Of a stretch of 64,000 nt of DNA, positions 18,297 to 25,746 are shown piece after piece. The stretch is from Cellulomonas sp. 73-145 (GTDB taxonomy: Bacteria; Actinomycetota; Actinomycetes; Actinomycetales; Cellulomonadaceae). The notes beneath the pieces were generated by a model that saw only the letters and a list, made by a program, of their open reading frames with translations, made no database searches and was not told the origin of the DNA. A program made the position numbers and the translations under genes. Numbering within the stretch: position 1 is the first letter of the stretch; each line of letters opens with the position of its first letter. The DNA lies in contig MKTI01000013.1 of assembly GCA_001898185.1 (NCBI GenBank), positions 372,001-436,000 on the forward strand. Reading direction: 5' to 3'.

Positions 18297-19568
18297 TCAC
18301 CCCTCGTCCGCCCTGCCCGGCGCGGCTCGGTGCCGCAGCGCGTGCTGCCGGTAGCGGTCGGCCACCGGGTTCTCCACGCGCAGCAGACCGTCGGCGCTCT
18401 CGACCAGGTCGTACAGGCCCATGGAGAGCAGGTGGTTGGCGCGCGGCCGGTCGGTGTGCCGCCACGTCCACTCGTACATGTCGAACAGCGGCCACCACGT
18501 GTACCCGACCAGGTCGACGCCCTCGTCGCGCAGCCTGTCGGCCAGTGCGACGGACTCGTCCAGCCAGCGCAGCCGCTCGGCCACCGTCGCCGTCACGCAC
18601 GTCTCCGTGATCATCACCGGGGCGCCGTACCGCTCGGCGTACGCGAGCACCGCCTCGCGCAGCCCCTCCGTCCCCCGGTCCACGCTCGGCCGCGGGTCGG
18701 AGAAGCCTCCGACGTGCCGCACCCCCGCCTCGAACAGCTCGGTCGAGTGCCGGGGGTAGTAGTTGACCCCCATCACGTCGGGCTGCACGGCGTTGGCGGC
18801 GAACCACCCGAGCTCGTCGTCGCTCGCCGCCGCCAGCAGCCCGCGCAGCGGGTGCGCGTCGTCCACCCGTCCGGTGACCAGGTCCTCGACCAGGTGCACC
18901 TGGTGCCGCAGCCGCGTCGCCTCGGCCCGGTGCTCCGGCGCCCGGTCGTCGCCGACGAAGCTCATCGCCGCGTCGACGTGCACGAACGTCGACCCCGGCC
19001 CGGCGACCTCCCGGATGGCCTGCTGCGTCCCGACGAAGCCCCGGGCGATGTTCAGCGCCACCGTGGCGAACCCGTCGGCACCGGTCAGGTACGGCGGCCA
19101 GTAGCCGTACTCACCGCAGAACAGCGCGTGCACGGTCGGCTCGTTCACGGGCGTCCAGTCGCTGACCCGGTCGCCGAACCGCTCGGCGATCCGCTGGGCG
19201 TACTCCGCGACGTGCTTGGGGTAGTCCGGGTTGGCGAACTGGTCCTCCAGCCACAGCGGGGTGCCGTAGTGCAGCAGGTCGACGATCGGCCGCAGCCCGG
19301 CGCCGAGCAGGGCGTCCACCGCCCGGTCGGTCCACGACCAGTCCCAGCTGCCCCGCTCGGGGTTCACGCGGTACCACGGCACACCCCAGCGCAGCAGGTC
19401 CGCACCGGCGCCGGCCGCGAGCGCGAAGTCGGCGGCGTACCGCCTGTCGTGCTCGGTGAGCACGTACTCGTCGACCGCCCGCTCCCCCGGCCGGCTCTGC
19501 GGCACGAAGGTGTCCTCGATCCCGAGTGCGAAGTGCAGCCGTCCGTCGGCGAACCAGCGGGCGCTCAC
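18297..19568 (-). CDS. GH1-like family glycoside hydrolase, operon 1
   Basis: This (beta/alpha)8 enzyme (423 aa) belongs to the clan related to GH1 beta-glucosidases. The acid/base is Glu143 in WTPVNEP. The likely nucleophile is Glu322 in VMITETCV, where classical GH1 has TENG. There is no signal peptide, so it acts on imported oligosaccharide in the cytoplasm. GTG 19568 forms GTGA with the stop of the upstream permease, so it is translationally coupled to transport. The paralogue at 31752-33068 has the same opening (LHFALGIEDTFVPQ) and the same junction. Beta-glucosidase, galactosidase or fucosidase activity cannot be separated by eye. Confidence 0.82.
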   Translation of the reverse strand: MSARWFADGRLHFALGIEDTFVPQSRPGERAVDEYVLTEHDRRYAADFALAAGAGADLLRWGVPWYRVNPERGSWDWSWTDRAVDALLGAGLRPIVDLLHYGTPLWLEDQFANPDYPKHVAEYAQRIAERFGDRVSDWTPVNEPTVHALFCGEYGYWPPYLTGADGFATVALNIARGFVGTQQAIREVAGPGSTFVHVDAAMSFVGDDRAPEHRAEATRLRHQVHLVEDLVTGRVDDAHPLRGLLAAASDDELGWFAANAVQPDVMGVNYYPRHSTELFEAGVRHVGGFSDPRPSVDRGTEGLREAVLAYAERYGAPVMITETCVTATVAERLRWLDESVALADRLRDEGVDLVGYTWWPLFDMYEWTWRHTDRPRANHLLSMGLYDLVESADGLLRVENPVADRYRQHALRHRAAPGRADEG

Positions 19569-20431
19569 TTGAGCCCCGTGGTGGCGACCGACTCGATGAA
19601 CCGGCGCTGCATGATGAGGAACAGCACCGCGAGCGGCAGCACGGCGATCAGCGAGCCGGCCATCATCGTGCCGTAGGGCACGATCCCGCTCGGACCGGTG
19701 AGCAGCGTCAGCCCCGAGGTGATGGTGCCCATCTCCGGCGTGGTGGTGAACACCAGCGGCCACAAGAGGTCGTTCCAGTTGTTCACGAACGTGAAGATGG
19801 CCAGGGTCATCAGCGCCGGGACGGCGTTGGGCAGCACGATCGAGCGGAAGATCCGCAGCTCGCTCGCGCCGTCGATCCGTGCGGCGCTGTCCAGGTCCCG
19901 CGGCAGCGAGACGAAGAACTGCCGCAGGAAGAAGATGCCGAACGCGTCGGCAGCGCGCGGCACGATCATCCCGGCGAAGGTGTTCACCCAGCCGAGGTTG
20001 GCGACCAGCTGGTAGACGGGGATCAGGGTCGCCTGGAACGGGATCATCAGGCTGGCGACGATCGCCACCAGCAGCACCTTGTTGCCGCGGAAGTCCAGCC
20101 GCGCCAGCGCATAGGCGGCCAGCGAGTCGAACACCAGGGCGAACGCGGTGACGCCGCCCGCGAAGACGAAGCTGTTCAGGCACAGCCGGGCGAACGGTAG
20201 GTCGGTGAAGATGCGGCCGAAGTTCGCCAGCGTCCACGAGCCTGGCAGCAAGGTCGGCGGGAACGCGTTGATCTCCGCGGTCGGCTTGAACGCCGTGAAG
20301 ACGATGACCAGGACGGGCAGCAGCACCAGGAGCGTCAGCACGCTGACCGCCGCGAGGACGAGCCAGCGCGAGGCGGTGCGGCCGGGCTGGAGCCGTGCGA
20401 ACCGGCGTTGGGGCGACGTGATGGCGCTCAT
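19565..20431 (-). CDS. Carbohydrate ABC transporter permease (MalG type), operon 1
   Basis: This inner-membrane permease (288 aa, six helices) is of the CUT1 family. The ATPase-coupling EAA loop is SAARIDGASELRIFRSIVLP. The C-terminus RRFIESVATTGLK is typical of MalG-type subunits. Its ATG overlaps the stop of the other permease (TGATG). The ATPase is not encoded here, as usual for actinobacteria, where a shared MsiK-like ATPase serves many CUT1 systems. Confidence 0.92.
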   Translation of the reverse strand: MSAITSPQRRFARLQPGRTASRWLVLAAVSVLTLLVLLPVLVIVFTAFKPTAEINAFPPTLLPGSWTLANFGRIFTDLPFARLCLNSFVFAGGVTAFALVFDSLAAYALARLDFRGNKVLLVAIVASLMIPFQATLIPVYQLVANLGWVNTFAGMIVPRAADAFGIFFLRQFFVSLPRDLDSAARIDGASELRIFRSIVLPNAVPALMTLAIFTFVNNWNDLLWPLVFTTTPEMGTITSGLTLLTGPSGIVPYGTMMAGSLIAVLPLAVLFLIMQRRFIESVATTGLK

Positions 20432-21381
20432 CAGGCGACGTCCTTCTCACGCTTGCCGAAGAACCGGAGCTGTACCAGGGAGAGGATCAGCGTCGCGAGC
20501 AGCAGCACGTAGGACAGCGCCGTCGCCATGCCGAGGTCGAGCTTCTTGAAGCCCTCCTGGTAGATCTCCATGACCACCGTCTGGGTGCTGCGGTAGGGGC
20601 CGCCGCTGGTCATCACGTAGATCTGGTCGAACGCCTGCAGGGCCGCGATCATCGCGAACACGACGACGAAGGTCAGGGTGCTGCTCAGCTGCGGCAGCGT
20701 GACGTTCCAGAACCGCCGCAAGGCGCCGGCGCCGTCGAGCTTGGCCGCCTCGTACAGGGCTTCCGGGATCTCCTGCAGGCCCGCGATGAAGATCACCATG
20801 TAGAAGCCGATGTTCTTCCAGACCGCAACCAGCACCACGGTCGGCATCGCCCACGTCGGGTCCTGCAGCACGTTGCCGACGTGCAGGCCCAGCCCGCGCA
20901 ACCAGTAGGTCAGCAGGCCGATCTGCGGGTCGAGCAGGTAGCTCCACGCGAACGCCGCCACGGCCAGCGACACGATGAACGGCACGAACAGGGCCGTGCG
21001 GAACACGTTGCGGCCGATCAGCGAGCGGTTGGTCAGCAGCAGGGCCAGCGCCAGCGCGCCGACCAGGGCCACCGGCGTGAACATCACGGTGTACAGCGCC
21101 GTGCTGCCGAGCGTGGCCAGGATCTTGTGGTCCGTGAAGATGCGGACGTAGTTCGCCAGGCCTACCCAGGTCTCGGCGCCGAACCCGCTGGCGTCGGTGA
21201 ACGACAGGCGCAGCGCGGAGAGCATCGGCCACGCGACGAACGCGAGCAGGATCACCAGCGCCGGCGCCATGAACAGCACGGCGACGCGGGTCTGGTGCCC
21301 CGCGGCGACGGGTCGACCGCCGAGCGGTGCGGGTGCCCGGTAGGACACCCGTGGACCGCGGGTGCGGGTGGATGTGGCCAT
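20431..21381 (-). CDS. Carbohydrate ABC transporter permease (MalF type), operon 1
   Basis: This permease (316 aa, six helices) has a cytoplasmic basic N-terminus and the EAA loop YEAAKLDGAGALRRFWNVTLPQL. ATG 21381 has AGGAG 8 nt upstream, so a longer reading to 21441 is rejected. It pairs with the MalG-type subunit. Between it and the binding-protein gene lies a strong hairpin that could reduce readthrough. Confidence 0.92.
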   Translation of the reverse strand: MATSTRTRGPRVSYRAPAPLGGRPVAAGHQTRVAVLFMAPALVILLAFVAWPMLSALRLSFTDASGFGAETWVGLANYVRIFTDHKILATLGSTALYTVMFTPVALVGALALALLLTNRSLIGRNVFRTALFVPFIVSLAVAAFAWSYLLDPQIGLLTYWLRGLGLHVGNVLQDPTWAMPTVVLVAVWKNIGFYMVIFIAGLQEIPEALYEAAKLDGAGALRRFWNVTLPQLSSTLTFVVVFAMIAALQAFDQIYVMTSGGPYRSTQTVVMEIYQEGFKKLDLGMATALSYVLLLATLILSLVQLRFFGKREKDVA

Positions 21382-21401
21382 GGTGCTTCTCCTGGGGAGG
21401 G

Positions 21402-21444
21402 GCGGTGGCCGCCGGCCCGTCGTCGTCAGGACGGCGGCCACCGC
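21402..21444. terminator. Hairpin between binding-protein and permease genes, operon 1
   Basis: A 12-bp perfect stem (GCGGTGGCCGCC with GGCGGCCACCGC) with a 19-nt loop lies between the binding-protein stop and the permease start. It probably stabilises the upstream message or partly terminates transcription, giving more binding protein than permease. Confidence 0.6.
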
Positions 21445-21457
21445 GGGGGGCGTCGGC

Positions 21458-22729
21458 TCAGCCGGCCAGCGACTGCTGGACAGCGGTGGAGGCGGTCTTC
21501 AGCAGACCTGCGGGGTCCCCTCCGGCCAACGCCTTCTGGGTGGCCTCGTCCACGGACTTGAGGATGTCGCTGCTGGTGGCGACGCCGGGCAGCAGCGGCT
21601 TGGCGGTGCCGGCGATGTCGGTGAGGGACGCGACGACGGGGTTGGACGAGACCGCGCTCGACGGGATGTCGGTGCGCAGCGGGGGCCAGCCGGAGCCGAG
21701 CGACCACTGGGTGGCGACGTCCTTGGAGAACAGGTAGTCGAAGAACTTCTCGGCGGCGGCCTTCTTGGCGGCACCGGCCTGGGTGGTCACCGCCGCGGAG
21801 ATCCCGATGGCCGAGGCGCCCTGACCCTTCGGTCCGGCCGGGATGCCGGCGATGCCGTAGTCGATCTTGTTCTCGGTGGCGACGCTCGCCATCCACGGAC
21901 CACCGACCTCCATCGCGGCCTTGCCGGAGGAGAACAGCTTGTCCGAGGCGACGCCGTCCAGGCCGGTCGGCGAGATCTTGTCCTGCGTGACGGCCTTGGC
22001 CCAGTAGGTCAGCGTCTGCACGTTGGCGTCGGAGTCGACCACCGACTTGGTGCCGTCCACCAGAGCGCCGCCGTTGCCGTAGAACAAGCTGGCCCACACG
22101 CCGTTGCCGACGGTGGCGTGGTCCGGCAGCGCGAGCCCGTACTGCTCGGGGGTCCCGTCGTTGTTCTGGTCCACCGTCAGCTTCTTGGCGTCGGCCACCC
22201 ACTCGTCCCAGGTGGTGGGGAAGGTGCTGATGCCGGCCTTGGCGAAGAGGGCCTTGTTGTAGATGACCGACAGGGGCACGAAGCCGGTGGGGACGCCGTA
22301 GTAGGAGCCGTTCACCTTCTCCATGTCGACGGCATTGGGGTTGAGCGACGCGCTCTTGGTGGTGGCGCTGGAGTAGAAGTCGTCGAGCTTGGCGAAGGCG
22401 CCCTTGGCCGCGTAGACGGGCAGGTTCTCCGCGGGCAGGGCGACGATGTCCGGCCCCTGCTTGGCGGAGAGGGCGGGGAGCAGGGTGTCGCCGATGACGG
22501 CCCACGTCTTGGTGGTCGTCGTGATCTTGACGCCGCTCTGGGACGCGTTGAAGTCCTGGACGATCTTGTCGAGGACCTTGCCGTCGGCCTCGGTGTAGCC
22601 GTGCCAGAACGTCAGGTTCACGGGTCCCGACGACGCTGTGCTGGAGGAGCCGGCCGGGCCCGAGCACCCGGTGAGTGCGACGGCCGCACCGAGGGTGACG
22701 ACCGCGAGTGTCGCGACGGTGTTCTTCAT
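21458..22729 (-). CDS. Sugar-binding lipoprotein of ABC transporter, operon 1
   Basis: This CUT1 extracellular solute-binding protein (423 aa) has the signal peptide MKNTVATLAVVTLGAAVALTG ending in the lipobox LTG-C, then a Ser/Ala linker. The family segments are NLTFWHGYTEADGKVLDKIVQDFN, PDIVALPAENL, PTTWDEWVADAKKLT and AAMEVGGPWM. It captures sugar outside the cell for the two permeases. ATG 22729 is set by the signal peptide and GAGAGG upstream. The longer reading frame upstream would run through the operator. Ligand unknown. Confidence 0.92.
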   Translation of the reverse strand: MKNTVATLAVVTLGAAVALTGCSGPAGSSSTASSGPVNLTFWHGYTEADGKVLDKIVQDFNASQSGVKITTTTKTWAVIGDTLLPALSAKQGPDIVALPAENLPVYAAKGAFAKLDDFYSSATTKSASLNPNAVDMEKVNGSYYGVPTGFVPLSVIYNKALFAKAGISTFPTTWDEWVADAKKLTVDQNNDGTPEQYGLALPDHATVGNGVWASLFYGNGGALVDGTKSVVDSDANVQTLTYWAKAVTQDKISPTGLDGVASDKLFSSGKAAMEVGGPWMASVATENKIDYGIAGIPAGPKGQGASAIGISAAVTTQAGAAKKAAAEKFFDYLFSKDVATQWSLGSGWPPLRTDIPSSAVSSNPVVASLTDIAGTAKPLLPGVATSSDILKSVDEATQKALAGGDPAGLLKTASTAVQQSLAG

Positions 22730-22770
22730 CGAAGGCCTCTCTCGGATCGACCACTTCGTCGATCGTCGGT

Positions 22771-22798
22771 TTACAACGTTGCAATTGCAACGTTTGAA
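22771..22798. promoter_or_regulatory. Two abutting LacI operators, operon 1
   Basis: Two 14-bp sites lie end to end: TTACAACGTTGCAA (22771-22784) and TTGCAACGTTTGAA (22785-22798). Together they create a perfect 20-bp palindrome at 22775-22794. The consensus TTGCAACGTTGCAA has the CAACGTTG core seen in LacI-family operators. Position 42 nt before the binding-protein start fits repression of the operon. Confidence 0.8.
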
Positions 22799-22984
22799 CG
22801 GGACTGTAGCCACCGCCTCGGGAGGTGTCAACGGAGCGCCGGGACGCTGTGCAGTCGAGGTGCTCCTCATCGTCGCGCCGGCGCGCCGTTCCCGCACGCC
22901 ACCTCCGCCGCAGGGCTGGCCACGGTCTCCGGAGGGCCGCCGTCCCGGCGGTGATCTCAGCCGGCGATCCAGTGCCGTTGCGCC

Positions 22985-22999
22985 TTGCAACGTTATAAC
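22985..22999 (+). promoter_or_regulatory. LacI operator overlapping the lacI -10 box
   Basis: TTGCAACGTTATAA (22985-22998) matches the operator with two differences. It contains the -10 hexamer TATAAC (22994-22999), 8 nt before the GTG start. Bound repressor would cover the promoter, giving autoregulation. Confidence 0.65.
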
Positions 23000-23007
23000 C
23001 TCTGGGC

Positions 23008-24042
23008 GTGGCAGACAGCACTCGAGCCGGAGACGGCGCCCCGACCCTGCACGACGTCGCGGCCGCCGCGGGGGTCTCCTTCTCCACCGTCTCCAACGTG
23101 ATCCGCAACCACCCCCACGTGCGCGAGGCCACCCGCAAGCGGGTGCTCGACGCGATCGCCGCGGTCGGCTACCGCCCCAACCTCGTCGCGCGCAACCTCC
23201 GGTCCGGACGCAGCGGGGTGATCGGCCTCGCCGTGCCGGAGCTGAACCAGTCGTACTTCGCGCAGCTGGCCGACGACGTGATCCGCGCGGCCGGCGCCGA
23301 GGGCTACGTGGTGCTGGTCGAGCAGACCGGTGGCCGCCGGGAACGGGAGCGTGAGCTGCTGCGCGACCCCCGCTTGGCCCTGACCGACGGCACCCTGATC
23401 AGTCCCCTCGGGCTCACCCGCGACGACGCGAAGGACATCGCGCTCGGCCGGCCCGTCGTCGTGCTCGGCCAGCCGCTGCTCGACGAGGCCGACCACCTGA
23501 CCATGCAGCACGAGGCGGCGGCCCGCGCCGCGACCACGCACCTCATCGAAGGCGGCCGCAACCGGATCGTGCTGCTCGGCGCCCACCCGGCCGAGCAGGG
23601 CACCACGGCGTCATTGCGGCGGGACGGGTACCGGGCGGCGCTCGAGGCGGCGGGGCTGGCGACGCCGGACGAGCTGGTGGTGCCGATCGAGGTGTGGGAC
23701 CGGCACCACGGGGCGGCGGCGATGTGGGAGCTGCTGCGCTCCGGCACGGTGTTCGACGCGGTGTTCGCGATGAACGACGATCTGGCGCTCGGCGCGATGC
23801 GCGCCCTGCACGAGCGCGGCGTCCACATGCCGGCCGACGTCGCCGTGATCGGCTTCGACGACATCGACGAGGGTCGCTACTCCTACCCGAGCCTGTCCAC
23901 CGTCGACCCGGGTCGCCGTCAGATCGCGGAGCTGGCCGTCGCGATGCTGCTCGAGCGGATCATGGGCACCACCGACGCCGCCCCCGGCCGCATGGTGGCG
24001 CCGGACTTCCGCATCGTGGTGCGGGAGTCCAGCACCACCTGA
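23008..24042 (+). CDS. LacI-family repressor of sugar operon 1
   Basis: This LacI/GalR regulator (344 aa) has an N-terminal helix-turn-helix (residues about 13-60: TLHDVAAAAGVSFSTVSNVIRN, hinge YRPNLVARNLRSGRSG). A periplasmic-binding-protein-like effector domain follows (GLAVPELNQSYFAQLADDV ... FAMNDDLALGAMRALHERGVHMPADVAVIGFDDI). It is divergent from the transporter operon and shares operator motif with it. The residues after GVS that set operator choice are Phe-Ser, against Pro-Lys in the paralogue at 36523. No ribosome site precedes the GTG, so the mRNA may be leaderless. Confidence 0.9.
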   Translation: MADSTRAGDGAPTLHDVAAAAGVSFSTVSNVIRNHPHVREATRKRVLDAIAAVGYRPNLVARNLRSGRSGVIGLAVPELNQSYFAQLADDVIRAAGAEGYVVLVEQTGGRRERERELLRDPRLALTDGTLISPLGLTRDDAKDIALGRPVVVLGQPLLDEADHLTMQHEAAARAATTHLIEGGRNRIVLLGAHPAEQGTTASLRRDGYRAALEAAGLATPDELVVPIEVWDRHHGAAAMWELLRSGTVFDAVFAMNDDLALGAMRALHERGVHMPADVAVIGFDDIDEGRYSYPSLSTVDPGRRQIAELAVAMLLERIMGTTDAAPGRMVAPDFRIVVRESSTT

Positions 24043-24051
24043 CGTCCCGCG

Positions 24052-24828
24052 CTACAACGCGGTGGGCGCTCCCGGGGTCAGCACCCGCAGCCGGTCTCCG
24101 ATGCCGGCCGCCTCGAAGGCCGTCACCACCTCGCCGACCCCCTCGGTGAAGTGCTCCCAGCCCTCGGCGTGCACCGGCACCACCACGGAGGCGTCGAGCA
24201 GCGTCGCGACCCGCGCCGCCCGCTCTCCGCTCAGCGTCACGGGTTCCGCGCCGAACCGACCGACGTTGGCGGCGCCGACGAACAGCACGGCGACGTCCAC
24301 CCGCCCGATGCGCTCGGCGATCTGCTCGACGACGTCCACCCCGGCGTTGTCCCCGGACACGTACACCGTGGGCAGACCGTCGCCCTGCAGCAGGAAGCCG
24401 GTGACGTCGCCGGACAGCGCCTCGGCGCCCACCGGACCGTGCCGGGCCGGCAGGGCTGTGACCGTCAGCGGGCCGACGGGCACCTGCGCCCACGGCGCCA
24501 GGCCGGTGACGTGCTCGATCCGCCCCGCGGCCGCCGGCGTGGACAGCACCAGCGGGACACGGTCCAGGAAGGCCCGACCGGACACGTCCAGGTTGTCGAA
24601 GTGCTGGTCGTGGGACAGCAGGACGGCGTCCACCGGGCCCAGCTCGTCCGGGCCGACGGCCGGTCCGGTGAGCTTGGTCAGCACCCGCGGCGCCTCGTAG
24701 GAGCGCGGTTCGTCGAACGTCGGGTCGGTGAGCAGCGTGACGCCGCCCAGTCGGAGGACGAGGGTCGGGCCGCCGACCAGCAGGGCCTCGACCGCGGAAG
24801 CGGATGACGTGCGAGGTTCGTGGGTCAC
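24052..24828 (-). CDS. MBL-fold metallo-hydrolase (UlaG-like)
   Basis: This metallo-beta-lactamase superfamily protein (258 aa) has the metal ligand motif LLSHDQHFDNLD (HxxHxDxxD type), then YVSGDNAG and VVPVHAEGWEHF as further ligand segments. The GPTLVLRLGGVTLLTDPTFDEP opening is standard for this clade. Function ranges from lactonase to phosphodiesterase and cannot be set. GTG 24828 is chosen as the start just before the conserved region. In-frame starts upstream would extend it into a non-conserved stretch. Confidence 0.83.
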   Translation of the reverse strand: MTHEPRTSSASAVEALLVGGPTLVLRLGGVTLLTDPTFDEPRSYEAPRVLTKLTGPAVGPDELGPVDAVLLSHDQHFDNLDVSGRAFLDRVPLVLSTPAAAGRIEHVTGLAPWAQVPVGPLTVTALPARHGPVGAEALSGDVTGFLLQGDGLPTVYVSGDNAGVDVVEQIAERIGRVDVAVLFVGAANVGRFGAEPVTLSGERAARVATLLDASVVVPVHAEGWEHFTEGVGEVVTAFEAAGIGDRLRVLTPGAPTAL

Positions 24829-24933
24829 CCCGCGATTGTGCAGGCGCCCGCCCACCCTGTCGCGTGCGTCGTGAGCCAGCCGCCGGAGTCGGGCGGGTGA
24901 CGCGGTCCGGGTGCGTGGTCGCCACCGCCTCCG

Positions 24934-24939
24934 TACCGT
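24934..24939 (+). promoter_or_regulatory. Predicted -10 box, leaderless yidD-like gene
   Basis: TACCGT lies 6 nt upstream of the ATG at 24946, with no ribosome site between. Confidence 0.45.
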
Positions 24940-24945
24940 CGAACG

Positions 24946-25230
24946 ATGACGCCTCTCGCCCGAGCCGCCGACGCCGCCATCGGCTGGTACCAGCGCTCGA
25001 TCTCGCCGAGGAAGGGATGGTCGTGCGCAGCCCGCGTCGTCACGGGCGGCCCGTCCTGCTCGGCGGCGGCGCGCGAGGCCGTCCGCACCCGAGGCGCGCT
25101 GGGCGCCGTGCTGCCGACGATGGCACAGCTGCTGCTCTGCTACCGCGCCGCGCTGATGGTGACGCCGGCCCGCCTGCACGGCGAGGGCGTCTGCTGCTGC
25201 GGACCCATCCCGGTCCCGTTCCGCTTCTGA
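24946..25230 (+). CDS. YidD-like protein (membrane protein insertion efficiency factor family)
   Basis: This small cysteine-bearing protein (94 aa) has the YidD core WYQRSISPRKGWSCAARVVTGGPSCSAAAREAVRTRG, in which the standard motif FYPSCS is changed to GGPSCS. Canonical YidD sits between rpmH/rnpA and yidC. This copy stands alone, is longer at the C-terminus, and ends with CCCGPIPVPF. It may be a diverged paralogue rather than the main YidD. Confidence 0.72.
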   Translation: MTPLARAADAAIGWYQRSISPRKGWSCAARVVTGGPSCSAAAREAVRTRGALGAVLPTMAQLLLCYRAALMVTPARLHGEGVCCCGPIPVPFRF

Positions 25231-25265
25231 TCGGAACCGGGCGGCTCATCGCTGCCGGCGGCTGA

Positions 25266-25691
25266 TCAGCGGGTGGACGGTCCCGTGCCGGTCAGCGTGT
25301 CCAGCAGGTCCTGGAGCTGACCGCGCTGCGCAGCGTCCAGCGGTGCGAACAGCTCGTCGAGCACCTCCTCCACCACCCGGCCGCCCTCGGCGAGCAGCCG
25401 TCGGCCCTCCGGCGTGAGCGCGTGGTGCAGCCGACGGCCTCCGCCCGAGCTGCGCTCGATCAGCCCCGCGCGCAGCAGCCGGGCCGAGAGCGTCGCGAAC
25501 GCCTGGTCGCTCATGAACGTCATCCCGGCCAGCTCGTGCCCGGAGGCGTCGGGATGGGAGTCGATCGCCCGCAGCACGTCCCACTGCACCAGGCTCACGC
25601 CGACCGAGCGCAGGGCGGTGTCCATGGTCCGGTGGTCACGCCACTGCGCGCGCTTGAGGCTCTGGCCGAGCCGCTGGAGGGACGTCTGCAT
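25266..25691 (-). CDS. MarR-family transcriptional regulator
   Basis: This winged-helix dimer (141 aa) has the MarR pattern: SLVQWDVLRAIDSHPDASGHELAGMTFMSDQAFATLSARLLRAGLIER, then wing SSGGGRRLHHALTPEGRRLL. It is divergent from an MFS gene, and two tandem palindromes occupy the space between. It therefore most likely represses itself and the transporter, with release by a small phenolic or drug-like ligand. The ligand is inference. Confidence 0.88.
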   Translation of the reverse strand: MQTSLQRLGQSLKRAQWRDHRTMDTALRSVGVSLVQWDVLRAIDSHPDASGHELAGMTFMSDQAFATLSARLLRAGLIERSSGGGRRLHHALTPEGRRLLAEGGRVVEEVLDELFAPLDAAQRGQLQDLLDTLTGTGPSTR

Positions 25692-25706
25692 GGCTCGATC
25701 GTAGTC

Positions 25707-25732
25707 TCAACTTGTTGATCTCAACATGTTGA
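25707..25732. promoter_or_regulatory. Tandem MarR operators
   Basis: TCAACTTGTTGA (25707-25718) and the perfect palindrome TCAACATGTTGA (25721-25732) are spaced 14 bp start to start. They cover the -35 region and abut the -10 box of the divergent MFS gene. The half-site TCAAC is typical in size for MarR dimers. Confidence 0.8.
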
Positions 25733-25734
25733 TT

Positions 25735-25740
25735 TAGTCT
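25735..25740 (+). promoter_or_regulatory. Predicted -10 box, leaderless MFS gene
   Basis: TAGTCT lies 6 nt before the ATG at 25747. TTGTTG 17 nt upstream, inside the first MarR site, may be the -35. Confidence 0.55.
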
Positions 25741-25746
25741 CGCCGT

